From: SCGC-AAA076-P13 sp964276145
Lineage (GTDB): Bacteria; Pseudomonadota; Gammaproteobacteria; Magnimaribacterales; D2472
Assembly (NCBI GenBank): GCA_964276145.1
Contig: CAXYDN010000010.1
Span: 1 to 64,000 of the forward strand
Direction of reading: 5' to 3'
Length of the DNA: 64,000 bases
Positions 33,533 to 42,531 of the stretch are shown one piece after another. Position numbers and translations under genes: made by a program. The notes under the pieces were generated by a model, which saw only the letters and a program-made list of their open reading frames with translations, was not told where the DNA came from and did no database searches. Position 1 is the stretch's first letter. Every line of letters starts with the position of its first letter.

Positions 33533-35812
33533 ATGAAAAAATCACTAAGTTTATTATCAATCTCTATTCTAGGATTGATTGTTGCAGTTTCAACTTTTGA
33601 TATAAAAGCTCAAGATTCGAGCAAATCATCTGCTCTTATAGAAGAAGTTATAACTACTGCTCGTAAGAAAGAAGAAAATCAACAACTTGTTCCTATATCA
33701 ATTACAACGGTTTCATCAGAACAGATAGAAGTATTAAAAATTAGAAATCTTACTGAAATTGCTAGTATTCCTAATGTGTCATTAGATGAAGTAGGTACAG
33801 CAAATCATGTTCCTAATTTTCAAATTAGGGGATTAGGTGACAATTCATCAATTGCTTCAGTTGAATCTCCTGTTGCTATGATCAATGACGGTGTTTACGT
33901 TGGTAGAGGTCTTGTTACAGATGGTTTTGATATTGAAACAATCGAGGTTTTAAGGGGACCGCAAGGAACTGTAATGGGAAAAAACTCTATAGGTGGAGCT
34001 GTTCTAGTTTCAACTAAGAACCCAGGAGATGAATGGGAATCAAAACTAAGATTAGCTTACGATGGGTTTGGAAGCCCAGGAGGTATGAGTGCATATACTC
34101 AATTTGCTGCTGGGGGACCAATCACTGATAATTTGAAAATTAGAGGCGTAGTTCATATAAATGATAATGATGGATGGCATAAGAATATGTTTGATGGATC
34201 GAATCATGGCGCCATAGAATCAACAATGTTTAGAGGAACAGTGGTCTACGATCCTTCAGAAACTCTTAATATTAATTTTAAATTTACTCATCAGGAAACA
34301 GATGGCGATGGGCCTTCTTCTCAATGCTTTCAACTATTCGCTGGTGGCCCAAGCTGCATAGCGCCAAGCTTTAATAGAGACAGAAATTCATTTGATTTAA
34401 ATATTGATGAGGCTGGTTACTTGGAAGACACTTCTGAATCTATGGTATTAAAAATAGAGAAAGATATTGGATTTGGAGATGGTCTTATCACATATATCTA
34501 TGGGGATAGCTCATACGAAATGGATAGCATAGGAGATATAGATGGTACACCAGCTTTTATATTTCACGCTCCTCAAAGAGCGGTTGATGATCAATCATCA
34601 CATGAAATTCGATATGACGGTTCCTTTGATAAATTTAATTTATTGATGGGTTATATGTCACATGAAAGAAATTTAACTTTTCATGAAATGAGACTTCTTC
34701 CATCAACACTTGGCGGAACAGAATGGAATGGCGGAGGTGACTTGTTGCATGAGTCCTCTGCATTCTTTGCTACAGTCGAAATTCCATTGAGTGAGCAACT
34801 CACATTAGATCTTGGTATAAGAAAAACCGAAGAAGATAAAGAGGTTTCTATTGCATCTTTGTCTGCTGGAGCAACTGTTTTAGCTACAGGTGGGGCTAGT
34901 AATATTTATTTCTTAGGCTCTAGAAATCCAAGCAGTATTCAAAGTCCTGCGCAGGCAAGTTGTCAAATATTCGCTGGTGGGTGTCTAAGAGACTTTATTG
35001 ATAATGATTCATGGAGTAGTACATCACCAAGAGTTGGATTAACTTATCAAGCAGATGAAGATACAACTTATTATGCGTATAGAGCTATTGGATATAGATC
35101 TGGTGGCTATAATATGAGAAATACTGCCATACTTGCTCTTACACCTCAGAAAGGCCCTGGTCCATATGATCAGGAAGAAGCAACTACAACTGAGTTTGGT
35201 ATCAAAAAGAGTTTAGGCAGAGGAAAGATTAATTTTTCATATTTCTCAACTGAGTTAACTGATATGCAAAGAGTTCTAAATGAAGCTGGTGCTGCAGGAC
35301 CTGTTCAGTATATTAAAAATACTGGAGACGCATCAATGAGCGGTATGGAATTAGACTTGGTTTATATGCTTAAAAATGAAATTGTAGTGAATTTAAATGT
35401 TGGAACTCTTAATGCTAAATATGATTCAGTTACGTATGACATTACAGGTGATGGGGCTATTGATTTCAATGAATATGATCTAGCCTTACCGAGAGCTGCT
35501 GATCTAACATATAGTGCAGGTCTTTCGAAAGACTTTAATGTTGGTACTTGGTCAGCGAATGGAAGAGTTTCGTATTCATACAGAGATGAAGTTGCATATG
35601 ATGATGCTAATATTGGAATAATTGGAGAACAAAGGTTATTAGATGTTGGTGTAGACTTCTATTCCCCTTCTGAAAACATGAGTGTCGGAGTTTATGGTAA
35701 AAACCTAAATGATTACGTAAAGCATGGAAATATCAGCCCAGTAAGCTGGGGTTCATTTTCTCCACTTATGACAGGTAAAGTCGTGGGTGTTGAATTAGTT
35801 TACAACTTTTAA
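33533..35812 (+). CDS. TonB-dependent outer-membrane receptor
   Basis: A 759-residue gated outer-membrane transporter. Signal peptide 1-26, TonB box IEEVITTA at 36-43, plug domain at about 50-165 (VPISITTVSSEQIE, NFQIRGLGD, VLRGPQGTVMGKNSIGGAV) and a 22-strand barrel ending in F759. It imports a scarce substrate using TonB-ExbBD energy. No neighbour reveals the substrate: no hydrolase, siderophore or vitamin genes flank it and no cobalamin riboswitch precedes it. DITGDGAIDFNE at 636-647 resembles an EF-hand loop in a barrel loop. A good terminator follows. Confidence 0.95.
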   Translation: MKKSLSLLSISILGLIVAVSTFDIKAQDSSKSSALIEEVITTARKKEENQQLVPISITTVSSEQIEVLKIRNLTEIASIPNVSLDEVGTANHVPNFQIRGLGDNSSIASVESPVAMINDGVYVGRGLVTDGFDIETIEVLRGPQGTVMGKNSIGGAVLVSTKNPGDEWESKLRLAYDGFGSPGGMSAYTQFAAGGPITDNLKIRGVVHINDNDGWHKNMFDGSNHGAIESTMFRGTVVYDPSETLNINFKFTHQETDGDGPSSQCFQLFAGGPSCIAPSFNRDRNSFDLNIDEAGYLEDTSESMVLKIEKDIGFGDGLITYIYGDSSYEMDSIGDIDGTPAFIFHAPQRAVDDQSSHEIRYDGSFDKFNLLMGYMSHERNLTFHEMRLLPSTLGGTEWNGGGDLLHESSAFFATVEIPLSEQLTLDLGIRKTEEDKEVSIASLSAGATVLATGGASNIYFLGSRNPSSIQSPAQASCQIFAGGCLRDFIDNDSWSSTSPRVGLTYQADEDTTYYAYRAIGYRSGGYNMRNTAILALTPQKGPGPYDQEEATTTEFGIKKSLGRGKINFSYFSTELTDMQRVLNEAGAAGPVQYIKNTGDASMSGMELDLVYMLKNEIVVNLNVGTLNAKYDSVTYDITGDGAIDFNEYDLALPRAADLTYSAGLSKDFNVGTWSANGRVSYSYRDEVAYDDANIGIIGEQRLLDVGVDFYSPSENMSVGVYGKNLNDYVKHGNISPVSWGSFSPLMTGKVVGVELVYNF

Positions 35813-35831
35813 ACACTTCTTAAGATTAAAG

Positions 35832-35854
35832 GGCAGCTTTTAGCTGCCTTTTTT
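35832..35854 (+). terminator. Intrinsic terminator after the TonB-dependent receptor
   Basis: GGCAGCT, a TTT loop, AGCTGCC (perfect 7-bp stem) and six T. It begins 19 bases after the receptor stop and is the only clear intrinsic terminator seen in the window. Confidence 0.9.
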
Positions 35855-35922
35855 ATTGGCCTAATTATAGACATATAGCAAATTCATCTTTAAACTACGC
35901 ACCTAAATTTTTAATATTTAAT

Positions 35923-36186
35923 ATGGCTAATTCAAAACAAGCAATAAAAAGAGCAAAACAAAATGCAGAAACTTATAAATTAAGGCATGCTCAAAGATCA
36001 ATGGTAAGAACTGCTGTTAAAGCTGTGCGAGCTAGCATAGAAGCCAATGACCCTGCTCAAGCAAAAGAAATGCTAAATAATGCAGAAAAAATTCTTGACT
36101 CTTCTGCATCAAAGAAAGTAATTCATAAAAATGCTGCTGCTAGAACAAAAAGCAGACTATCTAAGGCTGTTAAAGCTCTAAGTTAA
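35923..36186 (+). CDS. rpsT: Small ribosomal subunit protein S20
   Basis: An 87-residue, lysine- and alanine-rich three-helix protein binding the 5' domain of 16S rRNA. It begins MANSKQAIKRAKQ and has RSMVRTAVKAV and HKNAAARTKSRL, typical of S20. It has its own transcription unit after the terminator at 35832-35854. Its last nine bases overlap the end of the convergent obgE. Confidence 0.98.
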   Translation: MANSKQAIKRAKQNAETYKLRHAQRSMVRTAVKAVRASIEANDPAQAKEMLNNAEKILDSSASKKVIHKNAAARTKSRLSKAVKALS

Positions 36187-37200
36187 CTCTAATTTACTTT
36201 GTGATATAACTTCTTCAAGAGATTGAAGAAGCTTTTGTGTGCCCTCTCCTGTTGCTGCTGATATAAAAAATATATCTTGTTCAGAGATTTTTAATGTCTC
36301 TTGTATAAGCTTTGAATGATCACATAACTGATCTTTGTTGATCAAATCAATTTTATTGCACACTACCCAAGAAATTTTTTGAGTAAGATCATCCTTATAT
36401 GCGCTTAGTTCATTTTTAAGGAGCTGTATTTGCTTAACAGGCTCCAAGTTATCTGAGGAATATAAATCTACAAAAATTAGAAGGAGACCTGTTCTAGATA
36501 TATGCTGAAGAAATTTAATGCCCAAACCGGCACCCTCAGAAGCACCCTCAATCAAGCCAGGTATATCAGCGATAACAAAGCTTGAATCATTTCCTTCTAT
36601 CGTGCCTAAGTGAGGTCTCAAAGTAGTAAATGGATAGCTGCCAATTTTAGGTTTAGCGGAGGAAACCTTGTTTAAGAAAGTAGACTTGCCAGCATTTGGA
36701 AACCCAACTAATCCAACATCTGCTAAAGATTTAAGTTCAAGTCTAATAAAACGAATTTCTCCTTCAAAACCTAATGTAAATTTTCTTGGTGCCTGATTAG
36801 TACTTGATTTAAATCGTGCATTTCCTTGGCCCCCATCTCCGCCTTTCGCAATAATATACGAGGCATTTTCATCACAGCAGTCTAATAACTCATCATTAGA
36901 AATATCATCGTATACTACAGTGCCTTTTGGGATATCTAATATCAAATCTTCTGAAGCAGAGCCAGATTTATTCTTACTAGAGCCTGGACGCCCATTTTTA
37001 GCAATAAATACTCTTTTATTTTGGAAATCAATAAGGGTATTTTTATTTTGATTAACCCTAAAAATAATGTTTCCGCCTTTGCCTCCATCACCGCCATCTG
37101 GTCCACCAAATGGGATATATTTTTCACGACGAAAACTAGAAGCTCCAGCACCACCATTTCCGGCCCTAACTTCGAGAAAGGCCTCGTCAATGAAATTCAT
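36178..37200 (-). CDS. obgE: GTPase ObgE/CgtA, ribosome assembly
   Basis: A 340-residue GTPase needed for 50S maturation and stress response. The glycine-rich Obg fold spans 1-158 (GGPDGGDGGKGG at 32-43), the G domain has P-loop GFPNAGKS at 166-173, switch II DIPGLIEGA, NKID and SAATGEG. E. coli Obg has about 390 residues; the acidic C-terminal extension is missing here. It is third in the rplU-rpmA-obgE operon, 15 bases after rpmA. Confidence 0.97.
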   Translation of the reverse strand: MNFIDEAFLEVRAGNGGAGASSFRREKYIPFGGPDGGDGGKGGNIIFRVNQNKNTLIDFQNKRVFIAKNGRPGSSKNKSGSASEDLILDIPKGTVVYDDISNDELLDCCDENASYIIAKGGDGGQGNARFKSSTNQAPRKFTLGFEGEIRFIRLELKSLADVGLVGFPNAGKSTFLNKVSSAKPKIGSYPFTTLRPHLGTIEGNDSSFVIADIPGLIEGASEGAGLGIKFLQHISRTGLLLIFVDLYSSDNLEPVKQIQLLKNELSAYKDDLTQKISWVVCNKIDLINKDQLCDHSKLIQETLKISEQDIFFISAATGEGTQKLLQSLEEVISQSKLELT

Positions 37201-37215
37201 GGTATGGAGAAGATG

Positions 37216-37473
37216 TTATTGTGAAATAACGTTTGCAGTCTTTCTGCTTTTAGGTCCTTTGTATGTAAATTGAACAACACCAGCAGCTTTAGCAAAAAGA
37301 GTATCATCCTTACCAATACCAACATTGATACCAGGATGAGTATTTGTTCCTCTTTGACGTATTAAAATTTCACCAGCTTTAACTAATTGACCGCCAAATC
37401 TTTTTACACCAAGTCTCTTAGCGTTGGAATCTCTACCGTTCTTACTGGAACCACCTGCTTTCTTATGTGCCAT
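37216..37473 (-). CDS. rpmA: Large ribosomal subunit protein L27
   Basis: An 85-residue protein whose flexible N-terminus reaches the peptidyl transferase centre. It begins MAHKKAGGSSKNGRDSNAKR; the N-terminus is the mature gammaproteobacterial form, without the cleaved leader of Firmicutes. The start overlaps the rplU stop by one base (TAATG), giving coupled translation. Confidence 0.98.
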   Translation of the reverse strand: MAHKKAGGSSKNGRDSNAKRLGVKRFGGQLVKAGEILIRQRGTNTHPGINVGIGKDDTLFAKAAGVVQFTYKGPKSRKTANVISQ

Positions 37474-37793
37474 TATTTACTCTCTAATTTAATATCTTTT
37501 ATTTCAACTTGTGAATGTCTAGCCCTATGACCAGTTTTTGTCATACTATGCTTTCTTCTTCTAAATCGAAGAATTGAAATCTTATCAGATTTCACAACAT
37601 CAACAACTTCGGCAGTAACTTTTACATTTGATAAATAAGGTTGACCAATCTCAACATTCTTATCATCAACATACAACAAGACGTTTTCAAAAGTTATCTT
37701 TGTGCCAGGCTCCTCCTTAAGAAGATCGACAGGCAGAGTCATGCCTTTCTCTACTTTATGTTGTTTTCCACCTGATTCTATTACTGCGTACAT
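37473..37793 (-). CDS. rplU: Large ribosomal subunit protein L21
   Basis: A 106-residue beta-barrel protein binding 23S rRNA near L20. MYAVIESGGKQHKVEKG at the N-terminus and RRRKHSMTKTGHRARHSQVEI near the end are diagnostic. It is first of rplU-rpmA-obgE, with a good promoter whose start point lies about 17 bases upstream. Confidence 0.98.
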   Translation of the reverse strand: MYAVIESGGKQHKVEKGMTLPVDLLKEEPGTKITFENVLLYVDDKNVEIGQPYLSNVKVTAEVVDVVKSDKISILRFRRRKHSMTKTGHRARHSQVEIKDIKLESK

Positions 37794-37816
37794 ATTTATA
37801 TTCCTAAAGGTGGCAA

Positions 37817-37845
37817 AATATACGCTTTAATGAGGAATTTATCAA
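37817..37845 (-). promoter_or_regulatory. Sigma-70-type promoter of rplU-rpmA-obgE
   Basis: On the minus strand TTGATA, a 17-base spacer and TATATT, in the 89-base gap between divergent rplU and ispB. Confidence 0.6.
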
Positions 37846-37853
37846 TACTTATG

Positions 37854-37859
37854 TATAAT
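37854..37859 (+). promoter_or_regulatory. -10 box of ispB-fabA-fabB
   Basis: A perfect TATAAT preceded by TG, 23 bases upstream of the ispB ATG. No -35 could be recognised. Confidence 0.4.
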
Positions 37860-37882
37860 TTTGCTTTAAAAAATATTTAACT

Positions 37883-38833
37883 ATGTCAGTGAAGGTTTCG
37901 ATAAATAATGATCTCAAAGAAGTAAACACTCTTTTGAGAAAAAATATAATCAAAGAAAAGACTATTTCTAACCTTTATGACTACATTTTTAAAAAAAATG
38001 GTAAGCAGTTAAGAGCAAGATTAAGCCTTATTTCATCTTCTGTAGATAGGCGACAAGGAAAAAAAAGATACAAGTTAGCAGCAATAATTGAGCTATTGCA
38101 TAATGCAACACTGGTGCATGATGATGTTGTAGATGATTCGCCTACAAGAAGAGGCGTTAAGTCAGTAAATAATATTTGGACAAATTCTCATGGGGTATTG
38201 ATTGGGGATTATATTTACTCAAAAGCATTTATGCTTATGGTTGAGCTCGGCAATTCAGGAATTCTTGAGGAGTTATCTAATGCTACCAATGATATTTCCA
38301 AGGGTGAATTAATTCAGCTTGATGCAATTGGTAATAAAGGCATATCCCTTTCTAAGCTTGAGGACATTAGCTATTTTAAAACCGGCAGACTTTTTGAAGC
38401 ATCAGCAAGATGTGGCGCTCTTTTAAGTGATTCTAAGGGTAGCTACGTTAGAAATATCTCTGAGTGTGCAAAAAATCTTGGAATAGTTTTTCAGATAAAA
38501 GATGATTTGTTAGATTATCTAGGTCAAGAAAATGCTATAGGCAAGCCAGCTTTTCAGGATATCAAAGAAGGAAAAGTCACTTATCCATTTTATTTTGCCT
38601 ACAAGAATGCTGGTAATGAAGACAAAATAATATTGCTAAGCATGCTGGGTAACAAAAAAGTTTCGCACCTAAAAGTTTCAAAATTAATTAATAAGCTTGG
38701 AGGGGTTATAGAAACAGAAAATCTTGCAGCTAAGTATATTAAAAAATGTAAAGCATCCGCTCTTAAAATAGATAAACATATACAACAGGAAATGTTAAAA
38801 TTGTTAGACAGTTCAATAAATAGAGATAAATGA
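37883..38833 (+). CDS. ispB: Polyprenyl (octaprenyl-type) diphosphate synthase
   Basis: A 316-residue trans-prenyltransferase making the quinone side chain from IPP and farnesyl diphosphate. The first aspartate motif DDVVD is at 80-84 (LVHDDVVDDSPTRRG), the second is KDDLLDYLG near 208; KNGKQLRARL at 38-47 binds IPP. Divergence from rplU-rpmA is a conserved gammaproteobacterial arrangement, which favours IspB over geranyl/farnesyl synthases. Product length (C40 versus other) is not determinable here. It overlaps fabA by four bases. Confidence 0.94.
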   Translation: MSVKVSINNDLKEVNTLLRKNIIKEKTISNLYDYIFKKNGKQLRARLSLISSSVDRRQGKKRYKLAAIIELLHNATLVHDDVVDDSPTRRGVKSVNNIWTNSHGVLIGDYIYSKAFMLMVELGNSGILEELSNATNDISKGELIQLDAIGNKGISLSKLEDISYFKTGRLFEASARCGALLSDSKGSYVRNISECAKNLGIVFQIKDDLLDYLGQENAIGKPAFQDIKEGKVTYPFYFAYKNAGNEDKIILLSMLGNKKVSHLKVSKLINKLGGVIETENLAAKYIKKCKASALKIDKHIQQEMLKLLDSSINRDK

Positions 38834-39354
38834 CTTTTATTCCTCAAGAATCATATTCTAAAAAAGAGTTAGTAGAATGCGGAAATGGAGCCCTCTTTAC
38901 TAGAGATGGAGATGGGAGATTGCCATCTGATCAGATGTTAATGTTCGATGAAATAACAAGCATTAATGATTTTGATGGAGAATTTGGTAAAGGAAAAATC
39001 GTTGCTAATCTAAAAATAAATCCTGATTTATGGTTCTTTAAATGTCATTTTAAGGAGGATCCGGTTATGCCAGGGTGTCTTGGTCTAGATGCAATGTGGC
39101 AGTTGTTAGGGTTCTATTTGCTTTGGTCCGGGCTACCTGGAATTGGAAGAGCCCTGGGTGCAGAGAATATAAAATTTTTTGGTCAAGTTTTACCATCAGC
39201 TGACATTGTAAGATATGAGTTAGATATCAAAAGAGTAATTAATAGAGGTGCTGTTCTTGGTGTTGCGAATGGCAAAATGTATGTTGATGATAAAGAAATT
39301 TATAGTGCAGAAAAATTAAAAGTTGGTTTATTTAACGATCCGAGTAGCTTCTAA
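38830..39354 (+). CDS. fabA: 3-hydroxydecanoyl-[ACP] dehydratase/isomerase FabA
   Basis: A 174-residue hotdog enzyme that introduces the cis double bond of unsaturated fatty acids. Catalytic H73 lies in FKCHFKEDPVMPG and D87 in CLGLDAMWQ. The N-terminal segment matches E. coli FabA (NGALF, LPSDQMLMFDEI). Coupled by overlap to fabB: the fabA-fabB pair is the anaerobic unsaturated-fatty-acid route, an adaptation for membrane fluidity in cool water. Confidence 0.97.
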   Translation: MTFIPQESYSKKELVECGNGALFTRDGDGRLPSDQMLMFDEITSINDFDGEFGKGKIVANLKINPDLWFFKCHFKEDPVMPGCLGLDAMWQLLGFYLLWSGLPGIGRALGAENIKFFGQVLPSADIVRYELDIKRVINRGAVLGVANGKMYVDDKEIYSAEKLKVGLFNDPSSF

Positions 39355-40562
39355 TGAAAAATGTAGTAATAACAGGTGTTGGAATCAAATCTTGTATAGG
39401 TAACTCCTATGACGATGTTCTTGAAAGTCTTAAGAATGGAAAATCAGGAATAGTATCAAATAGCTCATATGCTGATATGGGATTCAGAAGCCAAGTATCT
39501 GGATCTATAGATATAGATTTTTCTAAATTAATTGATAGAAAACTCCTTCGCTTTATGGGTGAGTCTGCTGCATATTCATATCTTGCAGCAAAAGATGCTA
39601 TTGAAATGTCACATTTAACTGATGAAGATCTTGATTCACCAAGAGTTGGAATAGTGGCCGGATCAGGCGGCGCATCAACAAGAGTTATGGTTTCAACTGC
39701 TGACATAACTAGGGAAAAAGGTCCTAAAAGAATTGGTCCATATGCTGTTACTAAGTCAATGGGAAGCTCTATTTCTGCAATCTTAGGCACGGCATTCAAA
39801 ATTAAAGGAGTCAATTACTCTATCTCTTCTGCTTGTGCAACAAGTGCTCATTGTATTGGTCATGGTGCAGATTTAATTAAATCTGGCCAGCAAGATATAG
39901 TAATAGCAGGTGGTGGAGAGGATGAGCATTGGAGTTCCTCTAGCCTTTTTGATGCTATGGGGGCACTATCATCTAACTTCAATGATGATCCTAAAAAGGC
40001 CTCTAGACCTTATGATAAAAATAGAGATGGTTTTGTAATATCAGGTGGCTCGGGTATCTTGATTCTTGAAGAAGAAGAGCATGCTAAAAAAAGGAATGCA
40101 AATATCTTAGCTAAACTTTCCGGGTACTTTGCTACTTCTGACGGTTATGACATGGTTGCACCTTCTGGTGAAGGGGCGCTTAGATGTATGAAAGGAGCCC
40201 TTAAAAGTTATGGTTCAGATGTAGATTATATAAATACTCATGGAACAAGCACCCCGGTTGGTGATCTAGCAGAATTAAATGCCATAAAGGAACTCTTTAT
40301 TAATAACTCTCCAATTATAAGCTCAACCAAGTCTATGACTGGGCATTCTTTGGGTGCGACTGGTGCTCAGGAAGCTATTTACTCAATAATGATGTTGAGA
40401 GATAAATTTATTGCTCCATCAATTAATATTGATGATGTTTGCGATGAAGCGAAAGGAGTAAAACTAAATACAGAAACAACATCGTCTGAGATTAAATCAG
40501 CCATGAGTAACTCATTTGGTTTTGGTGGAACGAACGCAAGTCTGATTGTTACTAAATATTAG
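39354..40562 (+). CDS. fabB: 3-oxoacyl-[ACP] synthase I
   Basis: A 402-residue condensing enzyme that extends cis-3-decenoyl-ACP and other acyl-ACPs with malonyl-ACP. The triad is C161 (SSACATSAH), H296 (NTHGTSTPVGD) and H331 (MTGHSLGATG). GGSGI and the terminal SNSFGFGGTNA are typical. It starts on the last base of the fabA stop. Its 3' end overlaps the convergent reductase gene by four bases. Confidence 0.97.
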   Translation: MKNVVITGVGIKSCIGNSYDDVLESLKNGKSGIVSNSSYADMGFRSQVSGSIDIDFSKLIDRKLLRFMGESAAYSYLAAKDAIEMSHLTDEDLDSPRVGIVAGSGGASTRVMVSTADITREKGPKRIGPYAVTKSMGSSISAILGTAFKIKGVNYSISSACATSAHCIGHGADLIKSGQQDIVIAGGGEDEHWSSSSLFDAMGALSSNFNDDPKKASRPYDKNRDGFVISGGSGILILEEEEHAKKRNANILAKLSGYFATSDGYDMVAPSGEGALRCMKGALKSYGSDVDYINTHGTSTPVGDLAELNAIKELFINNSPIISSTKSMTGHSLGATGAQEAIYSIMMLRDKFIAPSINIDDVCDEAKGVKLNTETTSSEIKSAMSNSFGFGGTNASLIVTKY

Positions 40563-41638
40563 TACATCTCTAATAATGATTCTTTTGTATATGGTTTAAT
40601 ATCTTTTAATCTGCCCTCTTTCATTTTGATAACCCATTCATGATCGGATAATAAAGCTCTTCCGACGGCAACCATATCGTACTTTTGTTCATCAATATCT
40701 TTAAGAGCTTTATCAATGCTGGTAGTTTTAGCTGATGCCATCATATCTGTAAAATCACCATCTAAGCCAACACTTCCAACACTCATTGTTGGAATATTGG
40801 TAATTTTTTTTGTCCAATAAGCAAGATTTTCATCGGAACCCTCAAACTCACTATCCCAGAACCTTCTCATACTTGAATGTAGATAATCTAAGCCGGCATC
40901 ACAAGGCCCTGAAAGAACTTTTTGTAAATCATCTGGATTAGTTGCAAGTCGCGCTGAATAGTCTTGCTGTTTCCATTGAGAGAACCTAAGACCAACAATA
41001 AATTCGTCACTTACATTACTTCGTATAGCTTTTGTTATTGATGTTGCTAGATTGGATCTTGTTTCGATTGAGCCTCCAAAATTATCATCTCTATCATTGG
41101 TTCCATTCCATAGAAAATTATCAATTAAATAACCATGAGCTCCATGAATCTCAACTCCATCAAATCCAATATCTTCACAAATTTTTGCATCACTAGCATA
41201 TGCATCAACTGTTTCTTCTATGTCTAGAGTCGTCATTGCATGAGCTACCCTCTTTCCTGGTCTAACTAACCCCGAAGCAGTATGTCCTGGAACTCCTGGA
41301 TTTGGACCCATTCCTAATTTACGGAAACCGCCACAGTGCCAAAGCTGAGCTATAACATGTCCACTATTTTCTTTAATTCCATCAACAACTTTTTTCCAGC
41401 CATCTCTTGCTTCCTCGGAATCAAGTCGTGGTACATTTGGATATGCACTAGAGGCCTCATGACTTACCTCGACACCCTCTGTAATAATTAACCCAACTTC
41501 TGCTTTTGCTCTTCTTTTGTAGTATTCAACAACATCATTAGTGGGAATACCGCCTGGGGACTGACTTCTTGTCATTGGAGCCATTGCTATTCTATTTCTT
41601 AAAGTTATATTTTTTAATTTATATGGTTTAAATAACAT
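40559..41638 (-). CDS. NADH:flavin oxidoreductase, old yellow enzyme family
   Basis: A 359-residue FMN-binding TIM barrel. Seen: RIAMAPMTRSQ near 15-25, HCGGFRKLG near 99, the active-site HGAHGYLIDNFLW near 169 (H..H rather than H..N) and the usual GGSIETRSNLA. Family members reduce activated alkenes, nitro compounds or enoyl-type metabolites; the substrate is unknown. It follows an enoyl-CoA hydratase by eight bases, hinting at a shared acyl or enone pathway. Confidence 0.93.
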   Translation of the reverse strand: MLFKPYKLKNITLRNRIAMAPMTRSQSPGGIPTNDVVEYYKRRAKAEVGLIITEGVEVSHEASSAYPNVPRLDSEEARDGWKKVVDGIKENSGHVIAQLWHCGGFRKLGMGPNPGVPGHTASGLVRPGKRVAHAMTTLDIEETVDAYASDAKICEDIGFDGVEIHGAHGYLIDNFLWNGTNDRDDNFGGSIETRSNLATSITKAIRSNVSDEFIVGLRFSQWKQQDYSARLATNPDDLQKVLSGPCDAGLDYLHSSMRRFWDSEFEGSDENLAYWTKKITNIPTMSVGSVGLDGDFTDMMASAKTTSIDKALKDIDEQKYDMVAVGRALLSDHEWVIKMKEGRLKDIKPYTKESLLEMY

Positions 41639-41646
41639 TTTTGTAC

Positions 41647-42519
41647 TTATTGGTCTTCAAACTTATCCTTTTCAAATGGAAAGAAGCCAGGCATATCTTT
41701 GCTTACTTTATTTTCAAAAACTGCATCTCTTTTTTCTAAAAATGACATAACTCCCTCTGCTGCATCTTGAGATTTTCCTCTTGATTCAATTACTTTACTA
41801 TCAACTATATGCGCATATTCAGGTGAGTCTTTTTGAGAAAGACCCCAAATCATTTGCCTGGTTAGCGCAACTGATACTGGCGATGAGTCTTTAATTATTT
41901 TCCTTGCTATTGATAGGGTCTTATCCATCAGATCATCAGGATCGACCTTATAAGATATTAAACCACTATCAAGTGCCGTATCCGCATTAATCATCTCTCC
42001 AGAAAAACACCACTCCAAGCTTTTTGAAACTCCTACAAGTCTTGGCAAAAACCAACTTGAGCATGCGTCAGGAGCTATACCTCTTTTTGTAAATGGGAAT
42101 GAGAATTTGCTTAAAGAAGAAGCAACTCTAATATCTGCAGCTAACTGAAGAGTAGCTCCGACTCCCACAGAAACTCCATTACAAGCTATTAAAATAGGCT
42201 TGAGACATTTATACATTCTTAAAGCAAGGATCCCTCCAGAATCTCTATTAAAGTTTTGGTCATAATCTGATGAATTATCAAACTCTGAATTGAATGTATC
42301 CTTGCCTGCTGATAGGTCTGCTCCTGCACAAAAAGCTTTTCCTGAGGCAGTTATCACAACCGCTCTAATATCGTCATTGTTATCGATGTAATCTAGAACA
42401 TGAAGGAGATCTTTAAGCATCTGCTGATTAAAAGCATTAAGCTTGTGAGGCCTATTTAATGTTATTAGCCCAATACCCTCATTTTCGTTAAAAAGAATCG
42501 TTTTAAAATCTGTGACCAA
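41647..42519 (-). CDS. Enoyl-CoA hydratase/isomerase family protein
   Basis: A 290-residue crotonase-fold protein with NRPHKLNAFN near 22-31, GKAFCAGADLS near 60, CNGVSVGVGATLQLAADIR near 113 and KRGIAPDACSSWFLPR near 147-162. The acidic catalytic positions differ from canonical hydratases. A C-terminal SLEKRD-like stretch (SFLEKRDAVFENK) is followed by an extension to residue 290. The start is a TTG (no in-frame ATG nearby). It lies between ssb and the old-yellow-enzyme gene and is probably transcribed with both. Confidence 0.87.
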   Translation of the reverse strand: MVTDFKTILFNENEGIGLITLNRPHKLNAFNQQMLKDLLHVLDYIDNNDDIRAVVITASGKAFCAGADLSAGKDTFNSEFDNSSDYDQNFNRDSGGILALRMYKCLKPILIACNGVSVGVGATLQLAADIRVASSLSKFSFPFTKRGIAPDACSSWFLPRLVGVSKSLEWCFSGEMINADTALDSGLISYKVDPDDLMDKTLSIARKIIKDSSPVSVALTRQMIWGLSQKDSPEYAHIVDSKVIESRGKSQDAAEGVMSFLEKRDAVFENKVSKDMPGFFPFEKDKFEDQ

Positions 42520-42531
42520 ACTAGTTTTAGT

